From Streptomyces cavernicola (lineage in GTDB: Bacteria > Actinomycetota > Actinomycetes > Streptomycetales > Streptomycetaceae), in NCBI RefSeq assembly GCF_029968035.1, contig NZ_JASCIQ010000002.1:124001-188000 (forward strand): DNA of 64,000 nucleotides, read 5' to 3'. Below the pieces are notes generated by a model, which saw only the letters and a list, made by a program, of their open reading frames with translations, made no database searches and was not told where the DNA came from. The position numbers and the translations under genes are program-made. Within the stretch, counting starts at the first letter, position 1. Each line of letters opens with the position of its first letter. Below, in pieces: positions 41,029 through 50,100 of the stretch.

Positions 41029-41655
41029 ATGAACGACCGACCCACCGACGGCCCCACCGAAAGACCCACCGATCGCCCTACCGATCAACCCACCGTCAGA
41101 CATACCGACCAGCGCACCGACCGACGCATCGTGAAGGTCTCGAAGTACCTCTCCAAACACCTCCGGCACGAGCCGGGCCGGATCGGCCTCACGCTCGACA
41201 CGGCCGGCTGGACGGAGATCGACGCGCTCCTCGAAGCCGCCGCCACGCACGGCTTCCCGATCACCCGCGACGAGCTGGACGAGGCCGTCGCCACCAGCGA
41301 CAAGCAGCGGTTCGCGATCGACGGCGCCCGGATCCGCGCCAACCAGGGCCATTCGGTGGACGTGGACCTGGACCTGCCCGCGGCGACGCCGACCACATAT
41401 CTCTTCCACGGCACCGTCGCCGCGAACCTGGCGGCGATCCGGCGCGAGGGCCTGCGGCCCATGAACCGGCACGACGTCCACCTCTCGCCCGACCGCGAGA
41501 CCGCGACCCGCGTGGGCGCCCGCCGAGGCAGGCCCATCGTGCTCAGCGTGGACGCACCGGCCATGCACGCCGACGGCCACACCTTCCGCCTCAGCGCCAA
41601 CGGCGTCTGGCTCACCCAGGCCGTGCCCCCGCGCTACCTGCGGCTGCCGAACTGA
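41029..41655 (+). CDS. kptA: RNA 2'-phosphotransferase (KptA/Tpt1)
   Basis: A 208-residue enzyme. The N-terminal 30 residues are an unusual Pro-Thr-Asp-Arg repeat (RPTDGPTERPTDRPTD and further copies). The KptA domain follows: VSKYLSKHLRHEPGRIGLTLD with the His-Arg-His catalytic set, RFAIDGARIRANQGHSV, TTYLFHGT and VHLSPDRETATRVG, the NAD-binding half. It transfers the 2'-phosphate of RNA to NAD. Bacterial substrates are unclear, since bacteria lack the fungal tRNA-splicing pathway; NAD-cap or damaged-RNA repair has been proposed. ATG 41029 follows GGGAAC. Confidence 0.9.
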   Translation: MNDRPTDGPTERPTDRPTDQPTVRHTDQRTDRRIVKVSKYLSKHLRHEPGRIGLTLDTAGWTEIDALLEAAATHGFPITRDELDEAVATSDKQRFAIDGARIRANQGHSVDVDLDLPAATPTTYLFHGTVAANLAAIRREGLRPMNRHDVHLSPDRETATRVGARRGRPIVLSVDAPAMHADGHTFRLSANGVWLTQAVPPRYLRLPN

Positions 41656-41695
41656 ACGACACCCGCCGCCGCCCCGCTCAGGCCCGGCCGCACGA

Positions 41696-42634
41696 TCAAA
41701 GCTGCCCGACCGCCTCCGACGCGATCCGCTCGAAGAGCTTCTCGTCCGCCGCGAAGTCCGAGTCGGGGATCGGCCAGTGCACGACGATCTCCGTGAAACC
41801 CAGCTCCGCGTGCCGTCCCGCGAAGTCCACGAACCCGTCGAAGGAGTCGATCGGCCGCCGCCCACGCCGGTTCACCGGGTGGAAGTCCGGCGTGAACCCG
41901 GTGAGCAGCACCTTGTCGAGCTCCGTGACATCCCGGCCGGACTCGGCGCACGCCTTGGAAAGACCGTCGAGCTGACCGCGCAGCGCCGCGTACGACTCCT
42001 CGGGGGAGCCCTCCTCGTACAGCTTCGGGTTGCCCGTCGTCACCCACGCCTGGCCGTGGCGGGCGGCGAGGCGCAGGCCGCGCGGGCCGGTCGCGGCGAC
42101 CGCGAACGGCAGCCGCTCGCGCTGCACGCAGCCGGGCAGGTTGCGGGCCTCGGTCGCGTCGTAGAAGTCGCCCGCGTACGTGACGTCGGCGGGCTCGCGA
42201 AGCAGCCGGTCGAGGAGCGCGACGAACTCGGCGAAGCGGTCGGCCCGCTCCCGCGGAGACCACGGCTCCGCGTCCGGCCTGCGCAGCGTGGTCGCGTCGA
42301 ACCCGGTGCCGCCGGCGCCGATGCCGAGCGTGATCCGGCCCTCCGAGATGTCGTCGAGGGTGATCAACTCCTTGGCGAGAGTGACCGGATGGCGGAAGTT
42401 CGGCGAGGTCACGAGGGTGCCGAGGCGCAGCCGCGAGGTGGCGGCCGCGGCGGCGGTCAGCGTGGGCACGGCCCCGAACCAGGGCCCGTCGCGGAAGCTG
42501 CGCCAGGACAGGTGGTCGTACGTGTACGCCGCGTGCAGACCGAGTTCCTCGGCCCGCTGCCAGCGCGCCCGACCGCCGTCGCTCCAGCGGTGGATGGGCA
42601 GGATCACGGTGCTCAGACGCAGCGGAGAGGTCAT
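41696..42634 (-). CDS. LLM-class (F420-type) oxidoreductase
   Basis: A 312-residue luciferase-like TIM barrel. It has the N-terminal STVILPIHRWSDGG, GLHAAYTYDHLSWRSF (the Asp-His motif common in F420-dependent members), LRLGTLVTSPNFRHPVTLAKELITLDDIS and RITLGIGAGGTGFDA. The C-terminal part has FTEIVVHWPIPDSD. The substrate is unknown, and cofactor preference (F420 rather than FMN) is inferred from actinobacterial relatives. It converges on kptA with a 40-base gap and is divergent from the HAD gene, with a 24-bp tandem repeat between them. Confidence 0.87.
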   Translation of the reverse strand: MTSPLRLSTVILPIHRWSDGGRARWQRAEELGLHAAYTYDHLSWRSFRDGPWFGAVPTLTAAAAATSRLRLGTLVTSPNFRHPVTLAKELITLDDISEGRITLGIGAGGTGFDATTLRRPDAEPWSPRERADRFAEFVALLDRLLREPADVTYAGDFYDATEARNLPGCVQRERLPFAVAATGPRGLRLAARHGQAWVTTGNPKLYEEGSPEESYAALRGQLDGLSKACAESGRDVTELDKVLLTGFTPDFHPVNRRGRRPIDSFDGFVDFAGRHAELGFTEIVVHWPIPDSDFAADEKLFERIASEAVGQL

Positions 42635-42670
42635 GGCGCCAGCCTACGGTCCGGCCCCGAGCCTTTCCCC

Positions 42671-42764
42671 CGGAAAACGGCTGCCCGGCTCCCACGGAGA
42701 ACGGCCACCCGGCTCTCCCGGAGAACGACCACCCAACTCTCCCGGGAGAACGACCGCCCGACGG
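42671..42764. repeat. 24-bp tandem repeat, about four copies, between divergent genes
   Basis: Copies start at 42671, 42695, 42719 and 42743, all built on CGGAGAACG-(A/G)-CC-(A/G)-CCC followed by CTCTCC. Copies 2 and 3 differ at few positions; copy 4 has one inserted G and is incomplete. The array lies in the 266-base gap upstream of both the LLM and HAD genes. Confidence 0.8.
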
Positions 42765-42900
42765 CCCGCCCCTCGCCCCGCACGGCGCCACCCGCCCCGG
42801 CCGCCCGCACACCGGCCCGCCCTCCTCGCGTCTGCGCTCGCCCGTACTCAAATGTGCACCCAGCCCCCCGGACGTGCGGCATATGCGGAAGAATGCGGGC

Positions 42901-43788
42901 GTGACCTCGACGCGAACGGACGACCTCGACCCCGCCCCCGCTCCCACCCCCGATCACCGCATCCGGCTGATCGCCACGGACCTGGACGGCACCCTGCTGC
43001 GCGACGACAAGTCGGTGTCCCCGCGCACCGTCGCCGCCCTCGCGGCCGCCGAGGAAGCCGGGATCGAGGTCTTCTTCGTCACCGGCCGCCCGGCCCGCTG
43101 GATGGACGTCGTCAGCGACCACGTCCACGGCCACGGCCTCGCGATCTGCGGAAACGGCGCCGCCGTCGTCGACCTGCACGGCGGCGCGGGCGCGCACAGC
43201 TTCGTCAAGATCCGCGCCATCGAGCGAACGGCGGCCCTGGACGTCGTCGCCCTGCTGCGCGCAGCCGCGCCCGGCACGTCCTTCGCCGTGGAGCGCACCG
43301 GCGGCATCGGCCACGAGCTCGCCTACCCGCCGCTCCACCTCGACCCGGCGGTCACCATCGCCCCCGTCGAGAAGCTGCTCGCCGAGCACTCCGACCGGGC
43401 CGACGAGCCGGTCCTGAAGATCCTCGCCCACCACGGCGAGCTGACCCCCGACGCGTTCCTCGCCCTGGCCCGTACGGCCATCGGAAGCGCCGCCAACGTC
43501 ACCCGCTCCAGCCCCACCGCGCTCCTGGAGATCAGCGCCGCCGGCGTCTCCAAGGCGAGCACCCTCGCCCTGTGCTGCGCCGAGCGCGGCATCGCCCCGG
43601 ACGAGGTGGTGGCCTTCGGCGACATGCCGAACGACGTCGAGATGCTCGCCTGGGCCGGCACGTCGTACGCGATGGGGAACGCCCACCCGGACGTCGTCGC
43701 CGCCGCCTCCGGCCGCACCGTCGCCAACAACGACGACGGCGTCGCGGTGGTCATCGAGCGGATCCTGGCGCAGCGCACCGGCGCCTAA
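42901..43788 (+). CDS. Cof-type HAD phosphatase (paralogue)
   Basis: A 295-residue HAD IIB phosphatase with motif [16 protein letters not shown], motif II VFFVTGRPARW, motif III Lys in AAGVSKASTLAL and motif [16 protein letters not shown]. It shares the [12 protein letters not shown] block and the FGDMPND block with the gene at 29189-30148. GTG 42901 is proposed; ATG 42883 or GTG 42874 would add only a few residues without homology. Its substrate is unknown. It is followed by a run of 16 C and the convergent M23 peptidase gene. Confidence 0.85.
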   Translation: MTSTRTDDLDPAPAPTPDHRIRLIATDLDGTLLRDDKSVSPRTVAALAAAEEAGIEVFFVTGRPARWMDVVSDHVHGHGLAICGNGAAVVDLHGGAGAHSFVKIRAIERTAALDVVALLRAAAPGTSFAVERTGGIGHELAYPPLHLDPAVTIAPVEKLLAEHSDRADEPVLKILAHHGELTPDAFLALARTAIGSAANVTRSSPTALLEISAAGVSKASTLALCCAERGIAPDEVVAFGDMPNDVEMLAWAGTSYAMGNAHPDVVAAASGRTVANNDDGVAVVIERILAQRTGA

Positions 43789-43829
43789 ACGTTTCAGCAC
43801 ACGGCCCCCCGGCCGCGCCCGTCACAGCT

Positions 43830-43845
43830 CCCCCCCCCCCCCCCC
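43830..43845. repeat. Homopolymer of 16 C
   Basis: An uninterrupted C run lies between the HAD stop and the M23 peptidase stop. Next to it, an 18-base unit starting GCTGCAGCTC is followed by a diverged copy that includes the end of the peptidase gene. Runs this long are prone to slippage and to sequencing error. Confidence 0.9.
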
Positions 43846-43864
43846 GCTGCAGCTCCATTCCCCG

Positions 43865-44968
43865 CTACAGCTCAACTCCCCGCTCCGCCAGCCACGTTCG
43901 CGGGTCCACGCCCGAGCCGTAGTGGGGAGTGAGCCGTACCTCGAAGTGCAGATGCGGGCCGGTCGAGTTGCCGGTCGTGCCCGCCTGCCCGAGCCACTGG
44001 CCGGTGCGGACCCGCTCGCCCTGGTCGACGGTGACGGCCGCGAGATGCGCGTACTGCGTGTAGTAGCCGCCCGCGTGCTTCACCACGACCTCGATGCCGA
44101 AGCCCTGGCCGCACGTGACCCGCACGACCTCGCCCGCGCCGGCCGCCCGCACCGGCGCCCCGATGCCCACCGCGAAGTCCTGGCCGGTGTGCCGGCTCGC
44201 CCAGCGCTCGCCGGAACCACCGAATCCGGCGGAGAGCTCGTACTTCTCCACCGGCGCCACCCACTCCCGCCCCGCCGTGTCCGCGGCCGGTTCGTCCAGG
44301 CGTACGGCGCCCCGGCAGCGGCCGGCCGTGACCTGCCGGTCGGCCTCGCTCTGCAGCGTCCACTGGGCCTGCTCCAGCTTCCGCTCGATGTCGGCCTTGA
44401 GCGTCGCCAGCTCGGCCTTACGCACGTCGAGGCCGCGCCAGGCGGCCTGCGCCCGCTGCTGCCCGCTGTCCAGGGCGCGGGCGGTCCGCTGCGTCCTGCC
44501 GATCGCGTTGTTCATCGCCAGATCCGCCTTCCACAAGGCCCGCTGACTGCGCATCAGGGCGTCCGGATCGTCGGCGAGGAGCAGCTGCGCGGTGTACGAG
44601 ATGTCGCCGCCGGTGCGGTACTGGTTGCGCGCGATCCGCCCCAAGTCCTCGCGCAGCAGCTCCAGTCGACGGCGCTCGCGGTCCACCAGGCGCTCCATCT
44701 TGCGGGCCTTGGCGCGCTGCTCGTCGGCGGCCCGGCGGCCCGCTTCGTACTGCTCGGTGGCCTTCGCGGCCTCCTCGAACAGCCGCGCCACCTCGGCGCT
44801 TGCGCTCGGCCCGTCCGATGCGGTGGCGGGCGGGGCCCCTGCCGCGTTCAGCCCGAGGAGCGCGCACAACGCAAGCGCCGTCGGCAGCCGCAACCACGTG
44901 CACGGCCACTGCTTGCACCGCCACTGCGGCAGTGACCGATGCATCCTTCGGCGAGAACGAGAGCGCAT
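43865..44968 (-). CDS. Secreted M23 peptidase with coiled-coil domain
   Basis: A 367-residue exported cell-wall hydrolase or amidase activator. After a signal segment (LRLPTALALCALLGLNAAGA) a coiled coil (about residues 60-210; VARLFEEAAKATEQYEAGRRAADEQRAKARKMERLVDRERRRLELL) precedes a LytM/M23 domain (about 240-360). The zinc-site motifs are intact: RHTGQDFAVG (His-x3-Asp) and GPHLHFEVR (His-x-His). The layout resembles EnvC/NlpD-like or RipA-family proteins. ATG 44968 was chosen because it gives a basic signal N-terminus; ATG 44944 is possible. It lies 192 bases downstream of the histidine kinase on the same strand. Confidence 0.87.
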   Translation of the reverse strand: MRSRSRRRMHRSLPQWRCKQWPCTWLRLPTALALCALLGLNAAGAPPATASDGPSASAEVARLFEEAAKATEQYEAGRRAADEQRAKARKMERLVDRERRRLELLREDLGRIARNQYRTGGDISYTAQLLLADDPDALMRSQRALWKADLAMNNAIGRTQRTARALDSGQQRAQAAWRGLDVRKAELATLKADIERKLEQAQWTLQSEADRQVTAGRCRGAVRLDEPAADTAGREWVAPVEKYELSAGFGGSGERWASRHTGQDFAVGIGAPVRAAGAGEVVRVTCGQGFGIEVVVKHAGGYYTQYAHLAAVTVDQGERVRTGQWLGQAGTTGNSTGPHLHFEVRLTPHYGSGVDPRTWLAERGVEL

Positions 44969-45160
44969 GCCCGGATCGTCACCCCGCACCCGGCGCGGCG
45001 CGTGTAAGAGGCGTGCGAGCGGGTGGACCTGTGCCCCGTACAGGCCATACGGACTCTGCCGGACGGGGCACGGCGGCGCGGGACACGTCCAGGCGCAGTG
45101 CGGGACGCGTCCGGGCGGCCCGGGACACGTCCGACCGTCAGCGGCCCGACGCCTGGTCAC

Positions 45161-47017
45161 TCAGTGCGGCGCCTGCCAGACCACGGTCGTCCCGCCGCGA
45201 ATCCGCTTCCCGTGGCTGTCCTCATCCTCGTACGCATCCTCGTACGCATCCTCGTACGCATCCTCGTACGCATCCTCGTACGCGTCGTTCCCGAGGCCCG
45301 GCCCGTACCAGCTGTCGCCGCCCAGGGACTCGGCGCGGCGCTTGAGGTTCTTCAGGCCGCTGCGGCGGCCGCCCGCGGGGATGCCTACGCCGTCGTCGGC
45401 CACCGTGAGCCGTACGCCGGGAGTGCCGTCCGGAAGCGTCACCTCCGCGTCGACCACGACCTCGATCCGGGAGGCCTGCGCATGCCGGAACGCGTTGGAC
45501 AGGGCCTCGCGCAGGGCCGCGATCAGGTTCTTGCCGGTGACCTCGCCGACCAGCGAGTCGACCGGGCCGAGGAAGCGGTGCGCGGGCTTGAAGCCGAGCG
45601 GCACGGCGGCCATGTTGATCTCCCGGAGCACCCGCGTCCGCAGCCCCGAGGGCGCCTCGGCCGGGCCCTGCTGGAGCGCGAAGATCGCCGTACGGATCTC
45701 CTGGATCGTCACGTCCAGCTCGTCCACCGCCTTGCCGACGCCGACCTGCACCTCGGGCACCACGGAACGGCGCTGCGCGCTCTCCAGCATCATGCCCGTC
45801 GCGAACAGCCGCTGGATCACGAGATCGTGCAGGTCACGGGCGATCCGGTCGCGGTCCTCGAAGACCGCGAGGCGCTCCCGGTCGCGCTGCGCCTCGGCCA
45901 TGATCAGGGCGAGCGCGGCCTGCGCGGCGAACTGTCCGGCGAGGGTCTTCTCGGCCTCGGTGAACTTCGGTGCGCCGGGCGAGCGCGGCGTGGCCAGGGC
46001 GCCGAGCACCCGGCCGCCGCTGTGCAGAGGCAGCAGCATGCTCGGCCCGTACTCCTTGGCCAGTTCGGTGATCATGCGCGGGTCGGCGGCCGCGTCCTCC
46101 ACGAACACCGGCTCCCCGGCGAGCAGGTGGTCCACCGCGGGCGACTCCGGCGGGATCACCACGCCGAGCGGTCGCAGCGGCAGCTCGGTCGCCACAGCGA
46201 CGATCTCCAGACCACCCTCGTCCGCGGGCAGCAGTACGAGGCCGGCCTCCGAGTCGGCGAGACGGCGGGCCTGTTCGGCGACCACGGTGAGCGCCTCGTC
46301 CGCGTCGGCCCCGGAAAGCAGCGCCGTGGTGACGGCCACCGAGCCGTCGATCCACCGCTCGCGCTGCCGGGTCGCCTCGTACAGGCGGGAGTTGCCGATC
46401 TGGATGCCGGCCTCGGTCGCGAGGACCTTCACCATGTGCAGGTCGTAGACGCTGAACGTGCCGTCGCCGCCCTGCTTCTCGGTCAGATACAGGTTGCCGA
46501 ACACCTCGTCGCCGACCCGGATCGGGACGCCGAGGAACGTCCGCATCGGCGGGTGGTTCGGCGGAAAGCCGACCGAGCGCGAGTCAGCGGTCAGATCGTC
46601 GAGGCGCAGCGAGACCGGGTCCTGGATGAGCGCCCCGAGGATTCCGCTGCGCCCGTCCGGCAGCTCCCCGATCTGCTCCCGCTCCTCCTGCGTGACGCCG
46701 TACGTGACGAAGTCGGAGAGCCCGTCGCCCTGGTCGTTGATCACGCCGATCGCGGCGTACCTGGCGCCGGTGAGGCTGGCCGCGGTCTCCGCGATCCGGT
46801 CGAGCGTGGAGTGCAGGTCGAGCCCGCTGCCCACGGACACCATCGCCTCGAGCAACTGCGGCAACCGCGCCGCCAACTCCTCGGGCAGCCCCTGCAGACT
46901 CCGCGCGGCAAGCTCGGCAGCAGCAGACCCGGAATCCACCCGCTCGGGAAAGGAGGCCGGAGGGGTCGGAGAAGGCGGAGGGGGTGGGTCTTGGGGGGCT
47001 GCGGGGGCGGCTGACAT
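45161..47017 (-). CDS. GAF-domain sensor histidine kinase (DevS/NarL-partner type)
   Basis: A 618-residue cytoplasmic kinase. A Pro-rich N-terminus (1-30) is followed by two GAF domains (about 60-215 and 235-385), a HisKA_3 dimerisation segment EDRDRIARDLHDLVIQRLFA with the phospho-acceptor His, and a HATPase domain (N-box LIAALREALSNAFRHAQ, G1 TVADDGVGIP). Near the C-terminus five copies of Asp-Ala-Tyr-Glu, encoded by 12-bp repeats at 45225-45284, interrupt the usual WYGPG...TTVVWQAP ending. It resembles DevS-type redox or gas sensors. No response regulator lies beside it, so it is an orphan; proximity to cydDC hints at an oxygen or redox signal. Confidence 0.87.
   Translation of the reverse strand: MSAAPAAPQDPPPPPSPTPPASFPERVDSGSAAAELAARSLQGLPEELAARLPQLLEAMVSVGSGLDLHSTLDRIAETAASLTGARYAAIGVINDQGDGLSDFVTYGVTQEEREQIGELPDGRSGILGALIQDPVSLRLDDLTADSRSVGFPPNHPPMRTFLGVPIRVGDEVFGNLYLTEKQGGDGTFSVYDLHMVKVLATEAGIQIGNSRLYEATRQRERWIDGSVAVTTALLSGADADEALTVVAEQARRLADSEAGLVLLPADEGGLEIVAVATELPLRPLGVVIPPESPAVDHLLAGEPVFVEDAAADPRMITELAKEYGPSMLLPLHSGGRVLGALATPRSPGAPKFTEAEKTLAGQFAAQAALALIMAEAQRDRERLAVFEDRDRIARDLHDLVIQRLFATGMMLESAQRRSVVPEVQVGVGKAVDELDVTIQEIRTAIFALQQGPAEAPSGLRTRVLREINMAAVPLGFKPAHRFLGPVDSLVGEVTGKNLIAALREALSNAFRHAQASRIEVVVDAEVTLPDGTPGVRLTVADDGVGIPAGGRRSGLKNLKRRAESLGGDSWYGPGLGNDAYEDAYEDAYEDAYEDAYEDEDSHGKRIRGGTTVVWQAPH
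45225..45284 (-). repeat. Five 12-bp tandem repeats inside the histidine kinase
   Basis: TCCTCGTACGCA (plus strand) occurs at 45225, 45237, 45249 and 45261, with a last copy at 45273 differing in one base. The unit is a multiple of three, so copy-number change would lengthen or shorten the kinase C-terminus by four residues without a frameshift. Confidence 0.95.
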
Positions 47018-47148
47018 GCACTTGAGAGTAGTAAGTCCTATTTGCCAAGGAAAGTCGGGTACGGACCCGTTCGGGAAAGTCCTGCGGACCGCTTTCGGGG
47101 CCCACGGCCTGAGCCCACGGCCTGAGCCCAGATCTCGCCACGACCGCA

Positions 47149-47196
47149 GGGAAGGGCAGGGAAGGGCAGGGAAGGGAAGGGAAGGGAAGGGGCGGG
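47149..47196 (+). repeat. G-rich tandem repeat (quadruplex-prone) after cydDC
   Basis: The plus strand reads GGGAAGGGCA repeated, then GGGAA repeated four times and a final GGGGCGGG: about eleven G-triplets in 48 bases with short loops. It abuts the cydDC stop codon. Just before it, a 13-bp unit (GCCCACGGCCTGA) is duplicated at 47100-47125. Confidence 0.8.
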
Positions 47197-50100
47197 TCAG
47201 GGGAACAACCCCGCGCCCGACAACGTCTCCCCTTCCCGTTCCCGTTCCAGCATCCGCGCCAGCGGACCCCCCACGAGCCCCGCCAACTCCGCGTACCCCC
47301 CGCGCTGCACAACCCGCCCCCCGTCCAGAACGATCACCTCGTCCACCGCGTCCAGCCCGGCGAGCCGATGCGTGATCAGCAGCGTCGTCCGCCCCTCGGT
47401 CGCGTCGAGGAGGTCGGCGGTCAGGGCGTCCGCGGTCTCCAGGTCGAGGTGCTCGGCGGGCTCGTCCAGTACGAGGACGGGGAAGTCGGCAAGCAACGCC
47501 CGCGCCAGGGCGAGCCGCTGCCGCTGCCCCCCGGAGAGCCGCGCGCCGTGCTCGCCGACCAGCGTGTCCAGGCCCTGCGGCAGCGAGTCGACCCAGTCCA
47601 GGAGCCGCGCCCCCGCCAACGCACCGCGCAGCGCGCCCTCGTCGGCGTCCGTGCGCGCCAGCCTGAGGTTCTCCCGGATCGAACTGTCGAAGATGTGGGC
47701 GTCCTGCGCGCACAGGCCGACTACCCGCCGCACCACGTCCCCGTCGAGCGCGTCCGCGTCCGTCCCGCCCAGGCGGTACGTCCCCGCCTCCGCGTCCAGG
47801 AACCGCAGCAGCACCTGCGCGAGGGTCGTCTTGCCCGAGCCCGAGGGCCCGACGACGGCGACGCGACGGCCCCGCTCCAGCGTCAGGTCCACGTCGACGA
47901 GCGCCTCCCGGTCCTGCCCCGGGTGCCGCGCCCGCACCCCCGCCACCTGCAGGGGGAAGGGGTCGGCGGGGGCCTCCCCGCCGACCGCACCGGGGGCCTC
48001 CCGTACCGGCTCCGCCGCATCCAGCACCTCGTACACCCGCTCCGCGCTCTTCCGTACCCGCTGCCGGAACTGCACGGCGAGCGGCAGCCCCGTGACCGCC
48101 TCGAACGCGGCGAGCGGTGTGAGGACGACGACGGCGAGGGCCACCCCGTCAAGGCGTCCGTCGCGGACGCCGCCCACGCCGACGAGCGCGGCGGCCGCCA
48201 CGGTCAGCCCGCAGGCGAGCGCCGAGAGTCCCGCGCCGAGCGCGGTGGCCGTGGCCGCCCGCGAGGCGATCCCGGTCAGCTCCTTGTCGGCCTCCCGCGC
48301 CAGCGTCGTACGGGCCCGCAGCGCGCCCGCGACGGTCAACTCGGCGGTCCCGGTGAGCAGATCGGCCACGCGGGTGGCGAGCACTCCGCGCGCCGGGGCG
48401 AGCCGGCGCTCCGCCCGGCGGGCCAGCGCACCGCTCAGCAGCGGCACCCCCGCCCCGGCCACGAGCAGTCCGACGGCGAGCAGCACGCCCGCCTCCGGAA
48501 GCAGCCAGCCGGTGAAGCCGACCGCCCCGAGGGAGACGACGACGGCCGTGCCGACGGGCAGCAGCCACCGCAGCCAGTAGTCCTGCAGCGCGTCCACGTC
48601 GCCGACGAGCCGGGCGAGGAGATCGCCGCGCCGCGACTGCCGGAGCCCGGCGGGGGCGAGCCGTTCCAGGCGGCGGTAGACGGCGACCCGGGCGTCGGCC
48701 AGCATCCGCAGCACCGCGTCATGCGTGACCAGGCGCTCCGCGTACCGGAAGACCGCCCGGCCGAGGCCGAACGCGCGCGTCGCGGTGACCGCCACCATCA
48801 GGTACAGCACGGGCGGCTGTTCGGAGGCGCGGGAGATCAGCCACCCGGACGTCGCCATCAGGCCGACGGCGCTGCCGAGGGCGAGGCTGCCGAGCAACAG
48901 CCCGAGCAGCAGCCGCCCACGCCGCTCCCCGGCCATCGCCCGCACCCGTGCAAGGACCCGCCCCGCAGGCTGAGCCCCGGCGGCCGGGGGCGCGGGCACA
49001 GCGGCCGGCGCGTACTCGTCCCCGGGCGCAGAGCCGACGACCACATCGGCCTCAGCAGCCTCACGGGCCTCAGCAACCTCCGCGCGACCCGCATCGGAAA
49101 CGGCACGACGACCCGCAACCGCACCACCCTTGGCGGAGGCCCCCGCAACCGCCGGCGGCTCCTCGATCCGCACCACCCGATCCGCCACGGCAAGCAGCGC
49201 CGGCCGATGCACGACAAGCAGCACGGTCCGCCCGACCGCGAGTCGCCGCACAGCGTCCACGACTTCGGCCTCGGTCTCACCGTCGAGCGCCGCGGTGGGC
49301 TCGTCGAGCAGCAGTACGGGCCGGTCGGCGAGGAACGCCCTGGCGAGCGCGAGGCGTTGCCGCTGTCCCGCAGAGAGTCCGGCCCCGTCCTCGCCCAGCT
49401 CGGTCCGCGCACCGGCGGGCAGCGCCTCGACGAACCCGAGGGCGCCCGCGTCCCGCAGCGCCTCCCGGACCTCGTCGTCGCTCGCCCCGGCCCTGGCCAG
49501 CCGTACGTTCTCGGCGATCGTCCCGGCGTAGAGGTGCGGGCGCTGCGGGACCCAGGCGATGCGCTCGCGCCAGGCGTCGAGCGAGACGGTGGCGAGATCG
49601 GTGCCGCCTACGGTGACCCGCCCCTCGTCGGGCCGTACGAAGCCCAACAGCACGTTCAGGAGCGTGGACTTGCCGGCGCCGCTGGGGCCGACGAGCGCGA
49701 CCGTCTCGCCCTGTTCCACGTGAAACATCGCGCCCTCGACGGCCGCACGGTCCCGCCCCGGGTACCGGACCGTCACGCCCTCGAAGCGCACTTCACCGGT
49801 CGGCGCGAGCCCGTCACCCGAGGCCGGCGGCTCGGTCTCCAGTACGTCGAAGATCTCCTCCGCGGCCGCGAGCCCCTCGGCGGCCGCGTGGTACTGCGCG
49901 CCCACCTGCCGCAGCGGGAGATACGCCTCGGGCGCGAGGACGAGCACCACGAGCCCGATGTAGAGATCCATGTCGCCGTGCACGAGCCGCATGCCGATCG
50001 TCACGGCGACCAGCGCCACCGAGAGCGTCGCGAGGAGCTCCAGGGCGAAGGAGGAGAGGAAGGCGATCCGCAGCGTGCGCATCGTCGCCTGCCGGTACTC

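Noticed and set aside
44420..44800. Repetitive coiled-coil coding region of the M23 peptidase as a repeat array
   Set aside because: Repetition is only at the level of charged residues; the DNA has no tandem unit.
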